In this document: piece by piece, positions 40,348 to 50,808 of the stretch | How the letters are laid out: each line of letters starts with the position of its first letter | Numbering within the stretch: the first letter of the stretch is position 1 | DNA from: Gliomastix tumulicola | Lineage: Eukaryota; Ascomycota; Sordariomycetes; Hypocreales; Bionectriaceae | Length of the DNA: 64,000 nucleotides | Direction: 5' to 3' | NCBI GenBank assembly: GCA_001599755.1 | Contig: BCHX01000001.1 | Coordinates: 3,162,001 to 3,226,000, forward strand | The notes under the pieces: generated by a model | What the model was told of the DNA's origin: nothing | What the model saw: only the letters and a program-made list of their open reading frames with translations | The model's database searches: none | Made by a program: the position numbers and the translations under genes

Positions 40348-43319
40348 ATGGACCCTGCACACGTCTTCCGTCAGGGCCTTGGATCAGTCGCTCCTCGGCA
40401 GTATCACACGAATGCGCTCAATCTCCCGAGACGCCAGCCTCGAGACTACTTTAGCGACGATCACGAGCCTGCCGACGGCCCTGGCCGCATCGCCCATACT
40501 CTGACGGCATGCTGCCGCTGTCGCCAGGTGCGTCACTCCCTAACACCTTCTTCCTCGCCTGGCCAGAACGTCACCGGCTTCGTTATCGTCGTTGCTTGCT
40601 AACATGTGCTCGCCCAATGCTGTAGCGAAAGACACGATGCGACCCCACTTTGCCTCGTTGCCTTCCCTGTGAACGGTCCGGGTCGACTTGCGAATACCTT
40701 GATACGGCAAAGGGCCGTAGAATCAACCGCTACTATGTCATCAAGCTCCAGGACAAGGTCAGGGCTCTTGAGGCCGAGCTCAGCCAGTACGTCGACGACG
40801 AGGGGGAATACCCGCGCAGCAGCGAGGACATCATACGGCCCGGAGGCCTGGTCCGGCTTGGTGCTGGCGATGAGACCCCGCGGTACCTTGGGCCTAGCAG
40901 TGGCATCGCCATGACCCGACTTCTCATGGAAGAGGCAAAACGATTCACCGAGTCCAATCGCATATCGGACCTCATTCCTGCGCTACGAGCGAGGAGACAG
41001 GCCCGTATGCAGTCCATTCAGATGACTTCACAGGGGTCTGGACACAAGAAGAGCTATCCCATGACAAGCGAACTTCCTGCCAAAAACTTGCCTGGGCGTC
41101 CAGTCACGGACAAGCTGGTTGAGATCTTTAATCAGAAGTGTAGGTCTCCTTAGCGTCGTTTGAGCTCTCATTTTGGATGCTGACCTCCCTCGTAGCCCAG
41201 GTCTTCTGGCCTATTCTGCACGAAAAGCTATTCCAGGACGATCTCGAAGCTGTCTATAATGGCGACACTGATATTTTCAAGATGTTCGTTGTGCGCATGG
41301 TCATCGCGATCAGCCTACAGAAGCTCGAGGACCAGTATGCTGGCCTCGCCGACAGCTATTACCTCGCAGCGATGCAGGATTTCGAAGCCGTTCTCCGTCC
41401 CAAAGATCTCAAGACGTTGCAGTGTCTCGCACTGATCGGGCATTATTCAATGATTACGCCCACGAGAGTGCCGGTGTACTTTGTTCTGGGTCTGGCCGCC
41501 AAGATATGCCAGCAGGAAGGCTTGGTGGACGAGAAGACCATCACGGCGGGCTACGACCTAAACCCGCTTACAATCGACATGCGCCGACGTCTTGTCTGGA
41601 CTATTGCATCTATGGAATACGGTCTAGCGCATAGTCTCGGCCGCCCGAATAGCTTTGCCACCGCCGATGAGCAGCTGGATGTCGGGTTCTTTGCAACTGT
41701 GGATGATGAATACATTACTACAACTGGCATTGGGTCTGGGCCAACCAGCGATCGAAAGCTGGTAGCGATTCATCTAGCCAAGATGCGCATTCTCCAGGCC
41801 GAGGTCCGCAGGACTCTATACGAACGGAAGAAGGTGGAGCCCCGGGGCGACGGCAGCCCTTGGTTCAAGCACATGGAGGCCAAGTTGAAGGAGTGGCTCG
41901 ATACTACACCTGAGAGCCCGCCCTGGGCAAAGTCCTGGTATGTTACACTTCTTGATGAGCGGTTTACTTAACTAGTCTAATGTGCGCGGTTGCCTCAGGT
42001 TTCTCGGGCGCTTTCACCAGATGCGCATCTCCATGTATCGACCCTCGCCACAGGTGTCCAAGCCGTCACCGCGGGCAGCTCAAATCTGCTTCGATAGCGC
42101 GAGGTTCATCATCGACCAGTCAGTGAAGCAGGTTCAGACCAACTCAGTAGACATTACCTGGATCTTCCTGCTCGTCCTCAACATGTCTCTTAACGCACTC
42201 CTGTGGACCACATCCTACGCAGAAGTCCGACAGATCCACTCCCGAGAGGAAGTCGAGGCTCTCGTCGAGGGTTCCCTAGACGTGCTTGATCGATGTGCTG
42301 AGAGGTGGCCTGGGACAGACAACTCGTCTCAGCTGTATGCCATATTCTCCAAAGCTTGCTTGCAAAGCTACGAGGCCAACGGCCACCGCGCAAACGCCAT
42401 CTTAGCGACGCCCCCGGCCGTCTCCGAGGCAGCCAGCTCGCCTGATGGCCAGTTTAGCAACGCAGGTAGCACGCCGCGACCTCACTTCCTGAACCCTCCT
42501 CAGTTCGGCCAAGTCTTTGATTCATCCCCTGAGTCAATGAACACCTATGCCGTCGACCCGAACTTCCCTCCTCACCCTACCTTCCGGTCGAACTCCATCT
42601 TCCAGAACCCCGGAACCATGGACATGCACGGGCGCCGGTTCTCTTACTTCCCGCCTGACTTCACACAGCTCGACGAGGTCGGTGCCCCCGAAGACCCGAC
42701 GCCTCCGAGTACTACGCCAGATCATTTCCGCGCATCCCCTCCCAGCAACATGCCAGCCGCGCAGCTGCCTACGCCCCCCGAATCGCTCGGCAGCATGCCG
42801 GCTGCCATCTCACCTCCCAATGTTCTTCCCGGGGCAGGGCATTCGCCTGCAGCTGCACCACTTCCTATGGCGTCGAGTGTTTCTCCCCCAGCCAAGCGCC
42901 ACCACATACCATATCAGACAGCGCAGCGCGTACCGCCTTACCATCAGATGCCTCCCTCCTCACATCCGGCACCTGCGCAGAGGCCACTACCGCAGCAGCC
43001 TCCATCCGCGACCGCTGCGAACTGGTTCACGCCTCCGGCCCCCTTTATTTCGGCGTACAATTTCGGCAACATGAACGCGCCGTTCTACGGCGACGCCATG
43101 AATGGCCCCAATCCCTTTGGTGATCTGTCAGCTGCTGGACTCGGGTTGCAGAATCTAGGTGCTGGTCAGGGAGGCCCCATATTCGGCAACCAAGCGAGGC
43201 AGGGTAGCTTGACGCACACGCAGCAGCTGGAGCTGATGAATGTGCTCGAGACGGAGGGTATGGGCGATATCGACGCCTTTCTGAGTGGTGGGAATGTGCA
43301 GGATGCCAGATGGTACTAA
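40348..43319 (+). CDS. Zn(II)2Cys6 transcription factor with fungal_trans domain
   Basis: A second Gal4-type regulator. The exons are 40348-40527, 40626-41139, 41196-41937 and 41999-43319, giving 918 residues. The zinc cluster is split by intron 1: ACCRCRQ at the end of exon 1, then RKTRCDPTLPRCLPCERSGSTC. A linker and coiled coil follow (GRRINRYYVIKLQDKVRALEAEL). The middle-homology domain includes FWPILHEKLFQDDL, FVLGLAAKICQQEGL and MRRRLVWTIASMEYGLAHSLGRP. A long C-terminal part is Pro/Ser/Gln/Asn-rich (typical of activation regions) and ends with HTQQLELMNVLETEGMGDID. Joins were chosen where donor, acceptor and phase agree. I cannot assign the target pathway. It is divergent from the other Zn(II)2Cys6 gene; they are not close duplicates. 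Confidence 0.9.
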
Positions 43320-43725
43320 ATGAGTAGATGACCGTTATCAATACACGAACATGTTGGATACGTACCTTATAGCGACTTGGATACGATATGAGGTGTTCTG
43401 ATGTATTGGATGTACGAGGATTTAGATGCCTGGTCACGGGGCGCTGGGCGCTGGGCGCTGTATAGGTAGCCAGCATACCCATCCATCTTTTCCCACGCGG
43501 ATCAATGCATGCATGCTTGCTTGCTTGCTTTATTGCTTTCAAATTCGTGAACTCATCGAGATGAACCTGGTAAATAACCAAAGAAAATCATTGCGTCGTC
43601 GTCAATCTGGTATCCTACTATATCGCTCGGGTCCAAGTAGACCGCTGCGCTGCGCTGCGCTGAAACCCATCCGGCCCGCTTTCTCGTCGCTTCGTAACAC
43701 GTCCTTCACCAATGATGCTCCATGC
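43320..43725. other. intergenic with short tandem repeats, convergent 3' flanks
   Basis: 406 bp between two stops. Small repeats: GCGCTGG units (43441-43460), a GCAT/GCTT run (43505-43531) and CTGCG units (43642-43662). No gene was seen. Confidence 0.65.
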
Positions 43726-46319
43726 CTAAGCCTCGCCCTCCGTAGCCTCAACCTGCTGCGCGCTTCCAGCCTCACCATCGGCCTTATCACCGGCGACTGC
43801 GCTGCCCTTCTTGGTACGCTTCTTCTTCTTGGTAATTCCAGTGACGAGCGGCGCGTCGCGGATCCAGTGGGCGATGGCGGACGCCCTATCCGTCATGATG
43901 GGATACTCCTTGCTGTCCTCGCTCGCCCACTTCTGGTACCACCCTTCGAGATACTGATGGGTGCCCTGAGCAGGCTGCGGAGTCTGCGGCTGCTGCTGTT
44001 CAACGCGAGGAGGCGGTGCGGGGGCAGTGGCAGTGGCAGCAGGGACGAGGGCAGAGCGTGCGGCAGCAGCAAGAGGGGTAGAGGACGAGGAAGAGGGGTT
44101 GGAGGGTCTAGTAGGTAAGTTTGCGGTGCCCTGTCTGAGCACCTTATTTGATGCATCTAGCTCAGTCACGCTGACCTCGATGATCTCGTTGTCACGCTTC
44201 GCTCGGCTGCGGACGGCCGCGCGGAAGGAATGGATGTCCGTCACGCGGTCGTCTTCAAGGGCTTCCGCGATGGCCTGCTCACGGGCCCTCTCCCGGGCGG
44301 CTTGCAGTTGCAGTTCTTCCCGGGTTGTGTCGACCATGTCGGGCCTACCACTGAGCAGAGCTGCGGCAGCCGACGCGGCCACCACCGGGTTCGGCTTCGA
44401 ATTCTGAGCAGCTGCATATGGGTCAACGGCGGTGCCTGGGAAAGGGGGCGATGCGCAGAGAGTGTCCCAGTCGGCACTCAGCTCCACCCAGTCTTGGGTT
44501 CGGTTGAGAATCTCGTTCCAGTCCGAACGAGCGGGCGACCTGCTGCCTTGGAAGATGGGATAGCCGTCACAGAGACGGACAAGTCTCGCCACCATGTTTG
44601 CATGACGCTGGAGTTCCTTGACTGATGTCTGGACGAGACAGTGACAGAGCAGTAGGGAATGCAGAGCGTCTGCGAGCATGGGGTGGAAGGTGGCCCACTC
44701 GCATCTCGACGGGAACGCGTCTGAAGGATCGTTGGCGGCCTGCGCAAGATCGGGAGGTGGGAAGGGCGGAAGGTCGGGGGGCGCCACTGCTGCGAAGAGG
44801 TCCGACATGGGGTAGACAGTGTAGGGCTCCAGCGCGCTCATCGGCTTCACCGACTCAAACGATCTGCCAGCCTTGCTCGCACGAACAGCCTGGTTGATAT
44901 GTTCGTTGAACTCCCTGATGAATGTCCAGGGCAGATCGGGCGAGTAGTCACAGTGCGACAAGAAAGTCATGAAGTCCCTCAGCGCACGCCTGGCCAAGGT
45001 CTTGACAATTTTGCGTGCCTCAACTTGGCTCCTGCTTGCACCCCTGCTACTGTCATCCTGCGTCGCTTGGTCTGCGGTGGCATCCTCACCCTCCTCACCC
45101 TCCTCACCACCAGCAGTAATTGCTGTGGATGGCTGACTAGTCTCTCCGTTCTTCTGTGCGGTTGCAGGGAAGCATTTCGCCACGTGGTTGCACGCTTCCG
45201 AGAGGTACACGGATCCTCGCTGGAAGAGAAGCTGTGACTCGAGACCTGTTTGTTGCTGATCCTTCTCCAACAGTGCCCTGTCTGTGTATCGCTTCCTGTA
45301 TTGTTCGGTGCTCGCCGGCGTCATGATCTGCTTGGTGAGCGCATGCGAAGGCTCATGCATACGGCAGATGGATAAGGCATGCGTCAGATCCTGTATGGCG
45401 CCTCCCAAGTCATTCTTGAAGATTCGGACCGTCGCGCGCGTGCGAAGCGCAGCGGCATCACCCGGATGATGCATCAGGATCTCATTCAAGGGAGCCAGGC
45501 TTGTGTATTCGGAAACCTGCCTCGACGGTATCTTCTCGTGGAAAAAATGGACGTATTGGGCGTCCGGGTCTCCGCGGTTGCGCTGCAGCACCATCTCTCC
45601 GATATGGTCCAGCGCGGTGGCGCCCTGCATAGTGGCGACACTGCAGACGATCTCATTCAGACGATAGGCGCGGGCTAGCTTCTGGCATGCCTGCTCTCTG
45701 ATCCTGAACTTCCTCTCACGACTCAGCTTGGCGCCGTGCGGGGGACCACCGAAGCCGAGCGGGTTCAATGGGTGATAGTCTGACGATGAGTCGCCGTTCA
45801 GGCTGGTCAGGGTCGGGGCGGCCATCTCGCTCGCGGCTCTGACGGCGAGGTTCGTAGCCTCATCGACCAGCTTGTGAATCTTGTTGAGGTCGGCGAGAAT
45901 AGCGGGATCGACGGGTCGTGGACGGGGCGTGTTGTAGATAATATTCGAAACAATTTCGAGAATGTCAGCCGGCATCTGCAGCCATGGGCCGTGGAAGGCG
46001 GAGATGAACCGCCAATGCCTAATTCCAGCCCAATGTTAGCCAGCTGCGCAGTGCGGGCAAAGAGTAATGCTAGGAGAGCTGCTCACTTGTTCCGACAGAT
46101 CAATAGAGGCGGATGAGGGCCTGGGGCAGCCTTCTGCTTCTTCTGGAGTTGCTTCTTTGCCCCAGTGGCAGACGCATTCGAGGTCGAAGCTGCAGGAGTC
46201 GCAGGCGAGGCAGCTGGGCCGGGCTTGGAGGAACCCTCATTGCGAGTGGCGGCATCCGCATCCGCGTTGTCCATCGCACCGGCGGAAGCCGGAGCCTTGG
46301 ACTTCTTCTTCTTGGGCAT
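43726..46319 (-). CDS. large conserved fungal protein, unknown function (TPR-like middle)
   Basis: Two exons (46319-46087 and 46018-43726) join in phase through a 68-nt intron to 841 residues. The start MPKKKKSKAPASAG is followed by an Ala/Ser/Lys-rich region with KKQLQKKQKAAPG (nuclear- or RNA-binding-like). Across the intron the sequence reads RNKHWRFISAFHGPWLQMP. The middle looks helical, with TPR-like features (LNEILMHHPGDAAALRTRATVRIF, GAIQDLTHALSICR). A disordered acidic insert (GGEEGEEGEDATADQ) interrupts it. After it come more helices (LHSLLLCHCLVQTSVKELQRHA), a Pro/Ala/Gln linker and HQYLEGWYQKWASED near the end, then a Lys-rich tail (KKKKRTKKG). There is no signal peptide, membrane segment or catalytic motif. 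I do not recognise it by name. Confidence 0.8.
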
Positions 46320-47059
46320 AGCGGGCAAAGTCAGTTTCTGTCGAGACGGGAACAGAAGATACGTTCCACAGCCCGCGGGAGAGCTGTTCCCTGTGCGATG
46401 CTGAGGTGGGGTGCTGGAGGTGAGGCTGGAACCGCAAAAGCAACGGTCGTCCTAGGGCAGTTGAAGTTTTAGGAATGATCTATAATTAAAATTTAGATCA
46501 GAGAAGAAAAGGAATGTCCAGACAGCGCCGGGTTCTATTCCAAGAAATAGCGGAAGCCTGACTCAACAGCAAAGGGCACGATGCGAAGGGAGGGAAATCG
46601 AGATGCATCAAGAGAAGAAGCACATTTAATTCTCTAGTTAGGCTAGAATTTCCCACCAAAGCGCTAACGTCCGCTTCATCGCGTTAAGGAAGGTACCCGT
46701 GGGGCAACTGGGGCGGGGGGGCAGCTTCTCGGGTGCACCTTCTTTCGGGGATCATCACGTGCTAACTTCATTGGCGCTCCACTTGACATCTGCCCATGTC
46801 CTCAGGATGGTGGATCCATCGGCTTGTGCGTTCTGTGGCGCAAAGCAGCATGTGGCTGAGACTGCTGTGGCTTTACGAACCGCATCCGCAAGCGTCGCTG
46901 ATGCAAGTCCCGGAGCTTCGTCACCTCAACCTCCCTACTCAACGCCGACGCTCACCACCTCCCCGACGCCATCTTCCACCACCCTCGCTTTCCTTCCAAC
47001 CGGATTTCGATCGCCCATCTATCCTCTGACGCCTCGAGCTCGACGCGACTCCGCCCGTC
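46320..47059. promoter_or_regulatory. divergent upstream region, unknown 841-aa gene / V-ATPase f gene
   Basis: 740 bp. The right half (46700-47059) is CT/AC-rich with several upstream ATGs, including one opening a frame at 46807 that overlaps the V-ATPase f start. This suggests a long leader. No separate gene is supported. Confidence 0.5.
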
Positions 47060-47494
47060 ATGAAGCCTGTCATCAGCTCCGGTCATGCCTGGTCATGGTA
47101 ACAAGCCTCTCCCCGACCCGGAGTCTCCATCCCACGGCCTTTGCTAACAGCCTTCTTCAACACAGCACCGTCGTGTCCGCGTTCGCCATCATCATTCTCA
47201 GCGTCGTCGCCGCCCTGTACCGGAGCGGTCACGAGGAGTTCGGCGGCAGCATAAAGGACCCCGATGACGGCAAGGCCGTCGCCGGCACCATCTTCACGGC
47301 CGTCATCGTCTATGCGGTAAGATAACCCAGTTCCCATCTTCTTCTTCTACCATAGTAGAGGCTTCATGGCCTCTGCCGGCCAATCCGAGACAGCTTTGTT
47401 CTGTTCTGACACGGCACAGGTCTTCCTCGTCTTCTGCGGGTTCCAGGGCCTCCTACACGTCCGGGAGAGCCGCCGGGGCGCCATTTCTCTGTAA
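47060..47494 (+). CDS. V-type ATPase Vo subunit f (yeast YPR170W-B / RNASEK-like)
   Basis: Three tiny exons (47060-47097, 47166-47316, 47420-47494) encode 87 residues. The yeast homologue YPR170W-B is about the same length and was identified as subunit f of the Vo proton channel; it is related to animal RNASEK. The product starts MKPVISSGHAWSC. It has two hydrophobic helices: TVVSAFAIIILSVVAALY, and VAGTIFTAVIVYAVFLVFCG across the second intron. Between them is the conserved loop SGHEEFGGSIKDPDDGKAVA. The tail is LLHVRESRRGAISL. All borders are GT-AG; TG|C and GCG|GTC joins keep phase. The acceptor after CTAACAGCCTTCTTCAACACAG is clear. The gene is easily missed because each exon is short. 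It should act in the vacuolar/endosomal membrane. Confidence 0.9.
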
Positions 47495-48408
47495 CATAGC
47501 TCGAATACCCGAACCGAAGATCAATACCCTCCCGGGGCGCTTTCGTCTTTTCTTAACCGTCTATCTTTAAATCGTCGTCGTCCCTCGGGTCTTGCTCATC
47601 TCGAAGGTCGGATGATTGACCTCCCGTCGAGGTGACAGGGCCTCGGCCTTTGGCAAACAGCTTGCCGATTTTGGATCATCCGAAACGACTCCTATCAGAA
47701 TTTCGATACGCATTTGTCTTAGTGAGAGATGGGTGGTGGCGAATGGGAAGCTGGGGACCCCATGGCAGTCCAATGGTTGTTGTACAGTATAGAATCAGCG
47801 CACCCAGCCAGTCCGATGGAGAGCCATGGGACTACCACGGACAACGCTGCGGGGTGCCCAGCTCATTGAGCTCGCTTTATTTTTCAATGGATGTTTAAAG
47901 AGGAGCTTCCGTGGCTTTGATAGAGAACTTGCGCGTTATGGATTGACAGAGCCGATCCGATAATACCTAAGGCGCTTCCACAACCATGACTACCTTCTCG
48001 GCTCACCTACCGACAAGCCCCAGTTGACAGGACAGTTTGGTCCGGACCATCTTGAGCGTCTAGAACCACTTCAACTATGTGAGAATAATGTTGGTGTCAA
48101 ATGCATAGAGCAGTTTCTCTTCTCAACCCTGTATGTCGTCATCGATCGATCATCGAGGTCTATGCGGGCTGAAAGGTCCGTTGTTTATGATTTCATAACT
48201 ACCATCGATGGATAGTTTGAGTAGGTAGGAGTGAATGGTTGATATGGGGCAATTTATGAGGTTGAGTGGCCACAAGTCAGGGCATGTTAGATAAGAAGGA
48301 GAGTATCAGGCCGTGTTAAAAGGGCACACTATAGGGACGTTTCTTTTATTCCACCATCCATTTGATGTTAACCCAGAGAGGCAGAGCTTGTAACAACAGA
48401 TCTTCACA
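47495..48408. other. intergenic between V-ATPase f gene and SDR gene
   Basis: 914 bp in same-direction spacing: 3' flank of the first gene and promoter of the second. It is AT-richer from 47880 on. An ATCGATCGAT-type run lies at 48138-48152. No gene was seen. Confidence 0.55.
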
Positions 48409-49498
48409 ATGGCTTCTCAGTTCAACAACGGTGAGTGACTGACTGACTCGTTTTGAAAATCTTCCGCCCAATGCCTAACACCAGAGGCAGAGAAGGACAT
48501 CCCTATCTCCAAGCAGGACTTCCCCGGCAAAGACCATGACATGCCGGACCCGAAGCCCACCTTCACGGAGTTGCCAGAGGCCGGCGGCACCAAGACGACG
48601 TACAAGGCTGCCGGGAAGCTCAGCGGCAAGAAGGCGCTCATCACGGGAGGCGACAGCGGGATAGGGGCTGCGACGGCGCTCCTCTTCGCCATGGAGGGTG
48701 CGGACTCGACGATTGTGTACCTCCCAGAGGAAGAGAAGGACGCGCAGAAGACGAGGGAGAGCGTCGAGGAGCAGGGGAGGCAATGTTATCTCATCGCCAG
48801 AGATCTTACCAAGAAGGAGAACTGCAGAGAGGCCGTTGACTTTGCCGTTGAGAAGATGGGTGGCATCGACATTCTATTCAATAACGCTGCTTGTGGGCAT
48901 CCCCCCCCTCCTTTTCTATTGTGGTAAAGACGCCCCGGCTGACATTTGCATAGACCAGATGATGGTGGAGGACATTGCCGATCTCCCTGAAGAGCAATGG
49001 GAGCACACCTTCAACACCAACATCCATTCCTTCTTCTACGTGTCCAAGTCCTCGCTGCCGCACATGAAGCCAGGATCGGTTGTTATCAACAACGCGTCGA
49101 TCAACGCCTACATCGGCAGGCCGGATCTCCTTGACTACACCTCAACCAAGGGAGCGGTGGTATCGTTCACCCGAGGGCTGAGCAACCAATACCTCAGCAA
49201 CGGGAAGGGCATCCGCGTCAACGCCGTGGCGCCAGGTCCGGGTAAGTTCACCACTCGTCGCCCTGTTCCCAGTGCTTGAGCACCAACCTAACAGATATGC
49301 CTCCCCTCCGTAGTCTGGACGCCGCTCATCCCAGCAACGATGAACGAGAGAGCTCAGAAGGAGTTCACGAGCCCGATGGGCAGACCCGCACAGCCCTCGG
49401 AGATCGCGACCTGCGTCGTGTTCCTAGCTAGCAGCGATAGTTCGTGCATCAGCGGCCAGACGATCCATTGCAACGGCGGAGTGGTGGTCAACGGCTGA
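48409..49498 (+). CDS. NAD(P)-dependent short-chain dehydrogenase/reductase
   Basis: This is a classical-fold SDR with an N-terminal extension, like the bacterial YhdF/GsiB-linked oxidoreductases and their fungal homologues. The physiological substrate is unknown. The exons are 48409-48430, 48485-48892, 48954-49241 and 49314-49498, giving 300 residues. The cofactor motif is TGGDSGIG, followed by NNAAY (joined across intron 2) and the active-site region SINAYIGRPDLLDYTSTK (Tyr and Lys of YxxxK), with the conserved Ser in NNAS. VNAVAPGPVWTPL spans intron 3 and the C-terminus is HCNGGVVVNG. The N-terminal stretch (KQDFPGKDHDMPDPKPT) matches this subfamily's leader. There is no targeting signal. 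It is tail-to-tail with the DUF4291 gene, with only 59 bp between stop codons. Confidence 0.92.
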
Positions 49499-49557
49499 GG
49501 GACGGAGGGGAGGGGTAGGTAGTTAGGTCTATCAAAGGATCAGATATGATGTGATTT

Positions 49558-50271
49558 TTAGGGCTTGGCTTTCGGTTTGCTTGTCGATTCTTGCCCATCC
49601 ATCTGCAAAATGGACCGCAGATTCTCAGACACGGGATATGGCCTCTCAACTGGGATGAGGTCTCTGTTGACTAGTTCTTCCAGCGTCAGCTCCGGCGTCT
49701 CATCCAAGGCAGTTTTCAACGCCCTAGCTCTATCCGTGACGTCCTCAATCTCGGCAATCCATTTCTCCGTCCAGGTCCGACTTAGACTAGCAGGAATGCC
49801 AATCTGAATGCTGCGGTGCGGCAACGGCTGCAGACTCGGCGTGCGCTCCGGATCCCACTGAATCCTGACATGGACCGTCCGCGGCTTCTGCTGCTTCTCG
49901 TCGCTGGACGTCTGAGGCTCCGTCGACGACGCAGAGGCCTGCTGACCGCCACTGCTCTCCGGTCCCCGGTTCTCGGTGGCCACGACCCCCTGCTCCAGAA
50001 GGCCCAGAAAGTGCTCGTGCCTCATCTTGAGGGCGAGTATGCGCGCCTGCCCGGGGTCTTTGAACGAGTAGCCGGAGCGGTACATGATCCACGACCAGCT
50101 GGGCTTGATCCATGTCATACGTCCTGGGCGGAAGTCCGGTGAGGCGCTGAGCTTCTGTGTGGCGACGGCGGCCTCGGCGATGGACGGCTTGTAGGCCTGG
50201 TAGACGGTGATGAAGTCGTCATCGTAGTGAGCCCGGATCTCACGGTACGGCGGGCTGGCTGGCTCGGGCAT
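49558..50271 (-). CDS. DUF4291 family protein
   Basis: A single exon of 237 residues from ATG 50271. The family core is plain: YREIRAHYDDDFITVYQAY at residues 9-27, then RMTWIKPSWSWIMYRSGYS and a following helix (QARILALKMRHEHFLGLLE). A Ser/Gln/Glu-rich insert (about 98-130) precedes the second conserved part, VHVRIQWDPERTP, LPHRSIQIGIPASL and WIAEIEDVTDRARAL. DUF4291 has been linked in domain databases to the ATP-grasp/RNA-ligase-like nucleotidyltransferase fold, but its reaction is not established and I make no claim for it. It occurs in bacteria and fungi. There is no signal peptide or membrane span. It is divergent from VPS9 (537 bp) and tail-to-tail with the SDR. Confidence 0.88.
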   Translation of the reverse strand: MPEPASPPYREIRAHYDDDFITVYQAYKPSIAEAAVATQKLSASPDFRPGRMTWIKPSWSWIMYRSGYSFKDPGQARILALKMRHEHFLGLLEQGVVATENRGPESSGGQQASASSTEPQTSSDEKQQKPRTVHVRIQWDPERTPSLQPLPHRSIQIGIPASLSRTWTEKWIAEIEDVTDRARALKTALDETPELTLEELVNRDLIPVERPYPVSENLRSILQMDGQESTSKPKAKP

Positions 50272-50808
50272 TGCTGGCAGGAGGTTTGGGAGGCGTAAGC
50301 GTTGAGCTGAGGCAGCTGTCGTCAGAGCACGAGTCGGTAGTGGGAGCTTGACATAAAGAAGACGAACTAGAGGTTACGCAAACAGAGTTGTGTGCTGACT
50401 CCTTATTTCTGTCTGGCAGCAGCGGGGCACGGAGCCGGACCTACCCTCGCTGGCTCCACTGCAACTATCACAAGACATGAGGACAAGGGACATGATGGAC
50501 TGAAGTCAACTCAAACCTCCACAGCAAACTCGTCACCTCAGCCAAACTCCCGTCGCCTGACGTACCCGACAGCACCTCAGACTGGCGCCCTCCTCGACAT
50601 CTTCTCCCGCCCGAGTCAGCTGCCTGCCCGCACCTCTCTCTGTCCGTCTCCCCGTGCCTCCTCGCCCTGCCGTCCTCCAACACGTGCCTCCCAGACGACC
50701 CGCTCCCTCCCTCCCCTTCCGGACCCTACAACTTCGAGAACAGCTGTGGCGATAGCTAGCTACGGTCCCCCGTGCGCTCGTCAACGGGCTCCTGAGCTCG
50801 AATCTTGC
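50272..50808. promoter_or_regulatory. divergent upstream region, DUF4291 / VPS9
   Basis: 537 bp between the starts. An open frame without ATG precedes the VPS9 start and is best taken as leader. It is CT/CA-rich from 50500 on. Confidence 0.55.

Noticed and set aside
46807..47059. Separate Cys-containing small protein upstream of the V-ATPase f gene (frame from 46807)
   Set aside because: It overlaps the V-ATPase f start in another frame, lacks a domain, and fits a leader with upstream ATGs better.
50392..50808. 139-codon upstream extension of VPS9
   Set aside because: There is no ATG in this part of the frame. Composition is low complexity and CT/CA-rich, like a leader.
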